Shown one piece after another: positions 10,343 to 18,567 of a stretch of DNA of 64,000 bases. The translations under genes were made by a program, and so were the position numbers. The stretch comes from Coix lacryma-jobi var. lacryma-jobi. Lineage: Eukaryota > Streptophyta > Magnoliopsida > Poales > Poaceae. Each line of letters starts with the position of its first letter. The stretch's first letter is position 1. The notes beneath the pieces are model-generated. The model was not told where the DNA came from, did no database searches, and saw only the letters and a list, made by a program, of their open reading frames with translations. Location of the stretch: positions 58,773,127-58,837,126 of the forward strand of contig CM019826.1 of the NCBI GenBank assembly GCA_009763385.1, in the 5' to 3' direction.

Positions 10343-13300
10343 ATGGTCGAAGTCGTTGAAACTGAAACCAGCAACAAGGCGGAGCTCGTGCAGGTGCAGT
10401 TCGCCGAGCTACCCGACGAGTACAAAGAGCAGGTGCTTAACGCTTGCGCCGGATTTCAGGCCAAGTGCTTAGAAGCCTTCTCCAAGAACAAGAGCGGAAA
10501 GGTCCGCCGTCTGCATGATTTGCCGAAGCCCGTTCAACAACCCAACAATAATCCCGGGGATGAGGAGGCAGTGCTGAAGATGACTAACATGGTCAATGAA
10601 GCTGTCTCTGGCACCATCGGCCGCATGCATGGGGCGTTTCTTAACACTTTCCGGACCATCATGATCGCCCAATTCGGCCCCAAAGCTGATGAACTTATGG
10701 AGGCGGAGTTTGGCCCTATAGCAGGACCACACCTCTTCAACTTGCCGAATCACCCCAAGGGGGCAGGAGCTGCTGGTGAGGAGACCCCGCCTAATGCTCA
10801 GACGAGCGGGTTGACTACTCAAGAGAAGCAGACGCCAGAGGGCCGACTGCCGAACATGGGTCAATTCATGATCGGCGCCAGGGGTCAACCGCCAGAGTCA
10901 ACACGCTTTTTGACACGCAAGATCTCCCCGCAGAACTATAGGCTCATAAAGGACTACTTCGGAAACGGGTACCACGAGATGCTTGAGCCTCACAATCTAG
11001 AGGGCATCCCACATCCGGGATATTGGAGGTCGACGGCCGAAAGAACTACCGACTCTAATGTCGACGTCATGCTGGAAAAGGTGGCAGACATGATGCAGCG
11101 CACTTTCGGCCTGAAGCCTAAGAGCACTCACGTTTACAGGTCTCCGTTCCCCGAATGGTTCCATCGTGTGGCCCTGCCTCCCAGAGTCAAAGTACCGACA
11201 GATTTGTCCAAGTTCTCCAGTTTGGACGACACCAGCACGGTGGAGCATATCAGTCGCTATCTGCTCCAGCTTGGGGAGGCCAGTACCGAAGACGCATTCA
11301 GGGTTCGGTATTTCCCGTCGTCACTCACCGGACCGGCGTTCGCTTGGTTCACGTCACTACCGCCGGGCTCTATTCTCTCTTGGGCAGATTTGGAGCAAAA
11401 GTTCCATACGCACTTCTACACAGGTACCAAAGAGAAGAAGCTGGTGGACATCATGTATGTGCGCCAGAGGCCAGATGAGACGCCACAGGACTACCTGCGC
11501 ACGTTCAGGGAAGTCAAAAGCCAGTGCTTCGGCATGTACCTGCCGGATGATCAGCTTCCACCATTAGCTGTGGCAGGCATGCTCCCAAGCATCAGGGACA
11601 AGCTGTTCGGCCAGGAGTTTGAAGACTTGGGTCACCTTTCTCGTCGGCTGAATGAGATGACTATCCAAGCGCAAAGCTTCCGGAGGGAAGGGCGCTTCCA
11701 GAAGGACAATGTCGCGGCCCAAATGTATCAGGCTTTCTTGGACGAAGCCGATGACTACACAGACGCTGAAGATGAGGTGGCCGCTGCAGAGCTCAACTGG
11801 GACAAAGAGCCGACCCAGGCCAACAAGCAATGGCTGCGCCAGCAGAAAGGGGCATACGACTTCGACGTCGCCAAGGCCGACAAGCTCTTCGAGTTTTTGG
11901 TCGCCGAAGGGAGAGTCAGGCTACCCCCGGATCACCCGATGCTGCGTCCTGGAGGGGTTAAAGACAAGAAATATTGCGGTTTCCATAACACTAACACTCA
12001 CTCTATTAATGATTGCCGTGTGTTCAGGACAAGGATCCAGAAGGCCATCCAGGACGGCCACATCAAGTTCAACGGCAAGATGAAGATCGATGCTAACCCC
12101 TTCGCCCAGAACGCCGTGTTCTTCTCAGTGAACATGGTAGCTCCGGAGCACCCCACGGGCAAGGGCAAGGTCAAAGTCCTCACCTCCGACAAGGCGCGCG
12201 AGTCTGGCGCAGTGGATCCCGACCAGCAAATCACTAGCGATGAATTCCGGCAGCATGCCCAGGCCACGAATAGTCAATACGAGCACGGAGAGTCATCCTC
12301 CAGGCACAGGCCTACCCACAGGGATCTCCTTAACAAGTGGCGCCGACAAAATGAGAAAGAGCGGAGGCGTCTCCGACGCGAAGAGCGGGAACTCGCAGAG
12401 GAGTATCAGCGTGAAGACGGTCGCACCGAAGAGCACCGGTACCGTCTGGAGGAGAGGGCTTATCACAGAGAACAGGCCCACCGCTGGGAGCAAGAACGCC
12501 GCCAAGAGCAGGAGCAAGCTCACTGGGGCTGCCCGTTCTTCCGCCACTGCTGGAACGAAGGCTTAAAACTGCCTGCCGTCAACAACTGCCCCGAGTGCAG
12601 CAACCAATACAGGGGGTATAGGCAGGATCGGGTCAACCGTCGTCCCGTCCACGAAAGATTGGGAGCACGCATCCCAATGGACGATCGGCGCCTAAAAATA
12701 AGAAGCCCGGATCGGCAAGCCAAAAGATATGCCGATCAAGAGTGGGCGCACCACCAGGACGACAACGAGGAGGCACGACCCCGCCCATATAGGTGGCAAA
12801 AGGGGCAGTGGTGCCCGCCAGGGCTCAGGAGGAGCCAGAAAAGGAGAGTGCAGCGCCTCCGGAACAGGGAGTTGGGAGAAGCAGCTGCCGATGGGAAGAA
12901 GCAAGAATGGCGCCCGAAGGAGAAAATAGACGACACTGACAAAGGCACTGACGTGGCCATGACTTTCTTCCTTCCCCTGGAATTCATGGCTCCTGCCAGC
13001 CGGAGGACACAGGACGAGGTGTATTCGGACTCTGACGAAGCCGAGCACGACGAACTCGCGGCACAGCTCGTGTTGTCTCAGAAGGCAGCATTTGACAAGC
13101 CAGCCAAGCATCGACACTTAAAGCCGTTGTATGTCAAGGGGTACATCAACGGAAAGCCGCTGACCAAGATGTTTGTCGATGGCGGCGCAGCGATCAACAT
13201 CATGCCTTACGCCACCTTCAGAAAGCTGGGCATGAACGATGAAGACCTGCTCAAAACGGACATGATACTCCGTGACTTTGCCGGCAACCCTTCTGACACT

Positions 13301-13648
13301 CGGGGCGCCGTGCACGTGGAGCTGATGATTGGGTCCAAGTCGCTCATTACAACCTTCTTCGTCATTGATGGCAAGGGGGCATACAGCCTGCTTTTGGGCA
13401 GGGATTGGATCCACGCCAACTGCTGCATACCTTCAACCATGCACCAAATACTCATACAGTGGGTTGGGGATGACATTGAGATTGTCCAAGCTGACGACTC
13501 GGTGAGTGTTGCTACCATTGAGCCCACTTACTGGGAATTCAACGGAGTGGACTGCTTCTCCGATCGTGTGTGGGGAGAAGGTCCTGTCAACGTCTATGGC
13601 AGAGATCAACAGCCGATCCAAGCAATCGGCTCCCAAAGCTTCTTTTAG
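10343..13648 (+). CDS. Tat gag and protease
   Basis: The first suitable ATG is at 10343, 45 bp after the LTR. It encodes a 1101-residue frame with a gag capsid domain at residues about 298-412 (FRVRYFPSSLTGPAFAWF, then DYLRTFREVK). A Tat-type zinc-binding motif (YCGFHNTNTHSINDC) lies near residue 545, followed by a long Arg/Glu-rich coiled segment (about 660-740). An aspartic protease follows near residue 943 (MFVDGGAAINIMPY, triad D-G-G) with a later LLLGRDWI. The protein would form particles and mature the polyprotein. It ends at TAG 13646-13648, and the same frame continues without a shift into RT. The stop is either a disabling mutation or a site of suppressed termination; I favour mutation. 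Confidence 0.88.
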   Translation: MVEVVETETSNKAELVQVQFAELPDEYKEQVLNACAGFQAKCLEAFSKNKSGKVRRLHDLPKPVQQPNNNPGDEEAVLKMTNMVNEAVSGTIGRMHGAFLNTFRTIMIAQFGPKADELMEAEFGPIAGPHLFNLPNHPKGAGAAGEETPPNAQTSGLTTQEKQTPEGRLPNMGQFMIGARGQPPESTRFLTRKISPQNYRLIKDYFGNGYHEMLEPHNLEGIPHPGYWRSTAERTTDSNVDVMLEKVADMMQRTFGLKPKSTHVYRSPFPEWFHRVALPPRVKVPTDLSKFSSLDDTSTVEHISRYLLQLGEASTEDAFRVRYFPSSLTGPAFAWFTSLPPGSILSWADLEQKFHTHFYTGTKEKKLVDIMYVRQRPDETPQDYLRTFREVKSQCFGMYLPDDQLPPLAVAGMLPSIRDKLFGQEFEDLGHLSRRLNEMTIQAQSFRREGRFQKDNVAAQMYQAFLDEADDYTDAEDEVAAAELNWDKEPTQANKQWLRQQKGAYDFDVAKADKLFEFLVAEGRVRLPPDHPMLRPGGVKDKKYCGFHNTNTHSINDCRVFRTRIQKAIQDGHIKFNGKMKIDANPFAQNAVFFSVNMVAPEHPTGKGKVKVLTSDKARESGAVDPDQQITSDEFRQHAQATNSQYEHGESSSRHRPTHRDLLNKWRRQNEKERRRLRREERELAEEYQREDGRTEEHRYRLEERAYHREQAHRWEQERRQEQEQAHWGCPFFRHCWNEGLKLPAVNNCPECSNQYRGYRQDRVNRRPVHERLGARIPMDDRRLKIRSPDRQAKRYADQEWAHHQDDNEEARPRPYRWQKGQWCPPGLRRSQKRRVQRLRNRELGEAAADGKKQEWRPKEKIDDTDKGTDVAMTFFLPLEFMAPASRRTQDEVYSDSDEAEHDELAAQLVLSQKAAFDKPAKHRHLKPLYVKGYINGKPLTKMFVDGGAAINIMPYATFRKLGMNDEDLLKTDMILRDFAGNPSDTRGAVHVELMIGSKSLITTFFVIDGKGAYSLLLGRDWIHANCCIPSTMHQILIQWVGDDIEIVQADDSVSVATIEPTYWEFNGVDCFSDRVWGEGPVNVYGRDQQPIQAIGSQSFF

Positions 13649-15514
13649 ATGAATAACCCAACTGACAGCAACGAGGGCAAACTGGGACGTGGCTTCACAT
13701 CGGCCGACAAGCTGGAAGAAATGGATGTTGGCGACACAAGTAAAAAGAGGCCGATGTTCATAAGTTCTAATTTAGACCCTGATTTCAGAATGCAACTAGT
13801 AGATCTTTTAAAAGAGTTCAAAGACTGTTTTGCGTGGGACTACACAGAGATGCCCGGGTTGGATCGGTCCATTGTTGAGCATAAGTTGCCGATCAAACCT
13901 GGATACCGCCCATACAAACAACCTCCGCGCAGGATCTACAAGGAGGAGGTATTGGCCGACGTGAAAAAGGAAGTGGAAAGATTACTGGAAGCTAACTTCA
14001 TTCGGCCGTGTCGATATGCGGAATGGATCTCCAATATTGTCCCGGTGTACAAGAAGAACGGGAAGATGAGAGTCTGCATCGACTTCAGGAACCTCAACAA
14101 AGCCACTCCTATGGACGGTTATCCAATGCCGGTGGCTGATTTGCTAGTAGATGCTTCGGCCGGTTTTGAAATTATAAGCTTTATGGACGACAATGCAGGT
14201 TACAACCAGATCTTCATGGCTGCAGAGGATGTGGCAAAAACTGCCTTCAGGTGCCCCGGCCATATAGGTTTGTTTGAATGGATTGTCATGACTTTTGGTT
14301 TGAAAAATGCCGGTGCTACTTACCAGCGAGCCATGAACTACATATTCCATGAGCTGATCGGCAAAATCGTAGAGATCTACATTGATGACGTGGTGGTCAA
14401 ATCCAGAGGCAAAGAAGGACACTTAGCCGATTTAAGGAAGACCTTGGAGTGCACAAGGAAACACGGTTTGAAGATGAATCCAACCAAGTGTGCATTCGGG
14501 GTGTCGGCTGGTGAGTTTCTGGGATTCTTGGTCCACAAAAGGGGCATCGAAGTCGGCAAGAAGAGCATGGAAGCAATTGATAAGGTAGTACCGCCGACCA
14601 ATCTCAAAGAACTGCAATCACTGCTCGGCAAAATCAACTTTGTCAGAAGGTTCGTATCCAACTTGTCCGAGCGCGTGCTGCCGTTTTCTCCACTGTTGAA
14701 GCTCAAGAAAGATCAGGAGTTCGTGTGGGGTGACGTGCAACAAAAGGCTTTCGATGAAATCAAAGAGTACATGAAGGCACCACTAGTATTGGTTCCTCCA
14801 CAACTCGACAAGCCTTTCAGGTTGTACGTGGCGGCCGACAACCTAACAATAGGGTCGGCCCTCCTGCAAGAATTCGAAGGGAAAGAGAGAGTCATAGCCT
14901 ATCTTAGCCGAAAGCTACTGGACCCCGAAACGAGGTATTCGGCTACGGAAAAGTTGTGCTTGTGCGTTTTCTATTCCTGTACCAAGTTTCGGCACTATTT
15001 ATTGAATGCCGAATGCGTGGTAGTGTCGGAGTTTGATGTAATCAAGAACATGTTATCAATGCCGATTTTGAGTGGAAGGATCGGTAAATGGGTTTTAGCT
15101 CTTTCTGAGTTTGACTTGCGTTTTGAATCGGCAAAGGCTGTTAAAGGCCAGATTATGGCTGACTTTGTCACTCACCATCATGATCATAACGCTAACATGG
15201 TAACTATTGCCCCCTGGGCGTTGTTTTTTGATGGATCATCATGTAGCAAAGGTGGTGGAGTCGGGATCATGTTGATTTCTCCCAAGGGGGCATCTTTCAA
15301 ATACTCTATACCGATCGAGTACCCAGTGACTAATAATCAAGCGGAGTATGAGGCACTGCTTCGAGGATTGCGGTTGCTCGTGGACGTTAAGGCAAACGTC
15401 GTAGAGATCTTCGGTGACTCGGAGTTGGTGATCAGGCAGCTGACAGGTGAGTACGAGTGCAGAAACGACACGCTGCAGGAATATCTCGAAGGTTGCCAAG
15501 AGCTCCTTAGATAG
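13649..15514 (+). CDS. Tat reverse transcriptase with two RNase H domains
   Basis: In frame with gag-pro, from the codon after its TAG. RT runs from about residue 70 (IKPGYRPYKQPPRRI) through CIDFRNLNKAT and the catalytic YIDDVVVKS (near 14380-14406). The first RNase H (DKPFRLYVAADNLTIGSALL onward) begins near residue 385. A second, archaeal-type RNase H begins at about residue 520 (ALFFDGSSCSKGGGVGIML, then NNQAEYEALLRGL and FGDSELVIRQL). The acidic residues of the second domain are present. The dual arrangement is diagnostic of the Tat lineage. A TAG at 15512-15514 interrupts it, with the frame open again at once. Confidence 0.9.
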   Translation: MNNPTDSNEGKLGRGFTSADKLEEMDVGDTSKKRPMFISSNLDPDFRMQLVDLLKEFKDCFAWDYTEMPGLDRSIVEHKLPIKPGYRPYKQPPRRIYKEEVLADVKKEVERLLEANFIRPCRYAEWISNIVPVYKKNGKMRVCIDFRNLNKATPMDGYPMPVADLLVDASAGFEIISFMDDNAGYNQIFMAAEDVAKTAFRCPGHIGLFEWIVMTFGLKNAGATYQRAMNYIFHELIGKIVEIYIDDVVVKSRGKEGHLADLRKTLECTRKHGLKMNPTKCAFGVSAGEFLGFLVHKRGIEVGKKSMEAIDKVVPPTNLKELQSLLGKINFVRRFVSNLSERVLPFSPLLKLKKDQEFVWGDVQQKAFDEIKEYMKAPLVLVPPQLDKPFRLYVAADNLTIGSALLQEFEGKERVIAYLSRKLLDPETRYSATEKLCLCVFYSCTKFRHYLLNAECVVVSEFDVIKNMLSMPILSGRIGKWVLALSEFDLRFESAKAVKGQIMADFVTHHHDHNANMVTIAPWALFFDGSSCSKGGGVGIMLISPKGASFKYSIPIEYPVTNNQAEYEALLRGLRLLVDVKANVVEIFGDSELVIRQLTGEYECRNDTLQEYLEGCQELLR

Positions 15515-16945
15515 TTTCGATCAGCAACCTTGCAACATATTCCTAGGGGGCAAAATGAAGAAGCAAACCAGTTGGCCCAGGCAGCATCTGGGTATAGGGA
15601 TAATCAAAACATTTTTGCACTTGAGGAAGAGCAAACAACCCCAGAAGGTAATCAAATAATCCCAAGTGATAGTCAGGCGATTGAAGACTGGAGAGACAAC
15701 ATTGTCGATTACCTCAGGGACCCATCCAGAAAAGTCTCCCGAAAACTCAGGTACAAGGCTCTTAAGTTTACGCTCATGGACAACCAATTGTACTACAAAT
15801 CCATAGATGGGGTTTTACTTAAGTGCCTGAACCAAGCCGAGGCTAGGAAACTGATGTATGAGGTGCACGAAGGCATATGTGGTGCACACCAGTCGGCTCA
15901 CCGTATGAGATGGATAATCAGGAGGACTGGATATTTTTGGCCGACTATGCTCGAAGATTGCTTCGAATACTACAGAGGGTGTCAGGATTGCCAGCGATTC
16001 GGCAATATGCAAAGGGCCCCAGCATCGGCCATGAATCCGATCATTAAGCCTTGGCCTTTCAGAGGATGGGGCATTGATTTGATCGGCCAGATCCACCCTC
16101 CATCTAGCAAGGGACATAAGTTTGTTCTGTTAGCCACGGATTATTTCACTAAGTGGGTTGAAGCCATCCCATTGAAGAAGGTGACGTCAGAGAACATGGT
16201 GTCCTTCGTCAGGGAGCATATCATTTACCGATTCGGCATTCCTCAGTCCATCACTACCGATCAAGGAACTCAGTTCACTTCCTTGGAGTTTTGTAACATT
16301 GTCGAAGGGATGGGGATTAAGCTCTATAATTCCTCTCCTTATTATGCACAGGCCAATGGACAGGCAGAGGCTTCCAACAAAATCATGATTAAGATCATTC
16401 AAAAGAAGATCGAGGAAAAGCCTGAAAGGTGGCACTTGGTACTCGACGAAGCCGTGTGGGCTTACCGAATGGCTTGTCATGGGTCGACTCGGACGTCACC
16501 ATACGAGTTGGTCTATGGGCATCACGCAGTGCTACCATGGGAGTTGCAATCGGGATCAAGACGAGTCACATTGCAGAATGATCTAGCCAAAGAGGATTAT
16601 AAAGATTTAATGATGGATGAGCTAGAAGATTTGCATTTGATTCGTCTCAAAGCCTTGGAAAATATTGAAAGGAACAAAATGCGCGTTGCCAAGTACTACA
16701 ATTCGAAAGTGAAGGAAAAAGGATTCGAAGAAGGAGACTTGGTTTGGAAAGTTATCTTGCCCATCGGTACCAAAGATAAGGTATTCGGCAAGTGGTCCCC
16801 TAACTGGGAAGGGCCTTTTTGGGTTCTAAGATGTGTTCCTAGTAATGCATACATTCTAAAAACCCTCCAAGGAGAAGAGTTTGCTAGGGCAATTAATGGA
16901 CGTTATCTAAAGAGATTTCATCCTAGCGTAGATGTCGGTGCATAA
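15515..16945 (+). CDS. Tat integrase
   Basis: This is the same reading frame as the two preceding blocks, after the TAG at 15512. It starts with the end of the second RNase H (HIPRGQNEEANQLAQAASG). The zinc-binding H-H-C-C region follows (HQSAHRMRW, then CQDCQRFG, about 15880-15995). The catalytic core has D at 16075-16077, D at 16259-16261 and E at about 16367-16369 (GIDLIG, TDQGTQF, GQAEASNK). The C-terminal DNA-binding segment (KVFGKWSPNWEGPFWV) ends at 16945. It would insert cDNA into the genome. The domain itself is open and looks intact. No separate start is implied. Confidence 0.9.
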   Translation, partial: FRSATLQHIPRGQNEEANQLAQAASGYRDNQNIFALEEEQTTPEGNQIIPSDSQAIEDWRDNIVDYLRDPSRKVSRKLRYKALKFTLMDNQLYYKSIDGVLLKCLNQAEARKLMYEVHEGICGAHQSAHRMRWIIRRTGYFWPTMLEDCFEYYRGCQDCQRFGNMQRAPASAMNPIIKPWPFRGWGIDLIGQIHPPSSKGHKFVLLATDYFTKWVEAIPLKKVTSENMVSFVREHIIYRFGIPQSITTDQGTQFTSLEFCNIVEGMGIKLYNSSPYYAQANGQAEASNKIMIKIIQKKIEEKPERWHLVLDEAVWAYRMACHGSTRTSPYELVYGHHAVLPWELQSGSRRVTLQNDLAKEDYKDLMMDELEDLHLIRLKALENIERNKMRVAKYYNSKVKEKGFEEGDLVWKVILPIGTKDKVFGKWSPNWEGPFWVLRCVPSNAYILKTLQGEEFARAINGRYLKRFHPSVDVGA

Positions 16946-16975
16946 CGGATTCAAGGACTAGCGGGCACCGGTGGC

Positions 16976-17087
16976 CGATACAAAGTTGTATCGCCCTTAG
17001 CACAAAAAAGGCCGATAGAATCTATCGCCCTTAGAACAAAAACAGCCGACACGGCATGTGTCGCCTTTAGCGTGAAAAAACGCTAAA
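16976..17087. terminator. Hairpin cluster between convergent genes of the Tat element
   Basis: Four perfect or near-perfect inverted repeats lie between the integrase stop (16945) and the antisense gene stop (17214): CGATACAA/TTGTATCG (16976-16993), CGATAGA/TCTATCG (17013-17027), CGACAC/GTGTCG (17047-17063) and TTTAGCG/CGCTAAA (17066-17087). The first three are each followed by CGCC(C/T)TTAG; A-runs follow units 1 and 2 and form the loop of unit 4. Because the repeats are palindromic they fold in transcripts of both strands. The position suggests a role in 3' end formation of two convergent transcripts; that is inference. Confidence 0.55.
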
Positions 17088-17213
17088 ACAGAACCAAATG
17101 CACGCGGCGCTGTGCAATCGGTTCAATGGAGGACCGAAAGGAAAAACAGATGGTACACACAGACATGGCAGAAAAGAGCGTTGTTCATAATGGGGCTGTG
17201 CAAAAGGTGCGGA

Positions 17214-18096
17214 TCAGTCACCGAACACCCTGTTGATGACCGACTGCGGGTTGGTGACTATGGTGAGGGCGTGAGCATGATCCTTGTAGGATTCCAGAAA
17301 ATCGCCGATCTGTGCGACGTCTTCTGGGGATGCCCCGTCGGGGAAGCCAACCGGCACCACGGAGAAGTCCTCCTCCGTGCGGACCGTCAGCGCCGACAGC
17401 CCCAGCGCCACGCCGTGATGCACGCCCTGCAGGGCGACCTGCTCGACGCGGCCGTGCACATTGGCCAGGCGCGCCTCGGCGGTGTCGCCCTGGGCGTTCA
17501 CCCGATCTGCGACGGCGTTCGCCGCCATCTTCAGGCGCTCCAGCTCTTCAGACATCGCTGTGAACGACGAGTTGGAATGGATCGGATAAAAGATCAACAA
17601 GAACGACCGAAAGTCAGTCTAGGATTGGGCGTTCATACCCGTGATTGCGTCGCACAACTGCCGGCGCTGGTCCTCCCATTCCAGCTGGTCAATCCCGTGC
17701 TGCTTCGAGACGGCGGCCAGCTCTTCCCGGGACTCGTCCCGCAGCGCCATGAAGTTCAAGGCGTCGTTGTGGTCGTAGAGGCCGTCGTCGGAGTCCCGGT
17801 CCGGGTTCGCCTCCCAAGGCTGGGAGTGGTAGGAGAGGCTGTCGGAAGAGCTCGACGAGCCCAATGGTGGAGCCTCTAGCCTCCCCGTTGCTGGAGAAGG
17901 CCGGGCATGCTCGCCGGCGGAGGAGATGGCGGGGATCCTGTCGGCGAGCAGTAACAGAGCGTGAGCGGGGTTTTCAAGAAACTGCCACAAAGGGCATAAG
18001 CGAGAAGTCCTACCCACGCTGACGGAGGCGCCGAGCGCGACTCCCCTCGGCCTCCTCAGTCGCCGGGCGCTTGCCGCGGTTATCATGGCTCGCCAT
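17214..18096 (-). CDS. Antisense three-exon gene of the Tat element, 241 aa, unknown function
   Basis: Exons by splice signals: 18096-18014, 17937-17639 and 17557-17214. Donors are GG|GTAGG and CGG|GTATG. Acceptors are CGACAG|G and TTCACAG|C. Exon phases join exactly and give 242 codons including the stop. The start is ATG 18096 (MASHDNRGKRPATEE), with a TATA box 111-119 bp upstream. The protein begins basic and then is Ser- and Asp-rich (SSSSSDSLSYHSQ). It continues with a Glu/Gln-rich helical segment (EELAAVSKQHGIDQLEWE) and another helical part (MSEELERLKMAANAVADRV). I recognise no domain. Tat elements, including maize Grande, are known to carry extra antisense genes in this position. The exons are much richer in GC than the neighbouring PMD gene, which suggests a separate origin. 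Confidence 0.72.
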
Positions 18097-18206
18097 TGCA
18101 CTTGGAAAATTAGGGTTTTCTGGAGCGGAGTAAGCAAGGAAGCCGAGGCGGCGAGAGTACTAGAGGAGCAGATGCAAGATGGGAAGAAGGCAGGCCTCCG
18201 GGGGTG

Positions 18207-18215
18207 ATTTATAAA
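18207..18215 (-). promoter_or_regulatory. TATA box for the antisense 241-aa gene
   Basis: TTTATAAAT on the minus strand, 111-119 bp before the ATG at 18096, with a pyrimidine-rich leader in between. It gives this antisense gene its own promoter inside the element. Confidence 0.6.
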
Positions 18216-18567
18216 GTCGGAACAGTGATCGTGGCGGGTGTCCCGGGGTAGCACGCCGGATATCAACCGACGGACTGGGGTTTTCCCACTTCCCAAGGTG
18301 GGCCTCTACAGTAACGGGCCATGCGAACCGTCTAGACGCGCTTGCGTGTTCGGCAGGAGCAAGGGCGCCCGGCTTCGGCAAAAAATTGCCGATTTAGATA
18401 TTCGGAACCGACACTTGCCAGATTGCCGAACAGATTTATAAGGCAGTTAGTCACGATGTCATCGGGACGATAACTGATTGAATGAAAGGTACAGATATGT
18501 CACAAGAAGGTGTTTGAGTCGTTCTGACACGGGATTGCCGGAATTGAAAGTTCATTACACAATCATC

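Noticed and set aside
13646..13648. TAG between protease and RT as a programmed readthrough site
   Set aside because: Readthrough stops normally lie between gag and protease, no supporting structure was evident, and a second TAG in pol suggests mutation.
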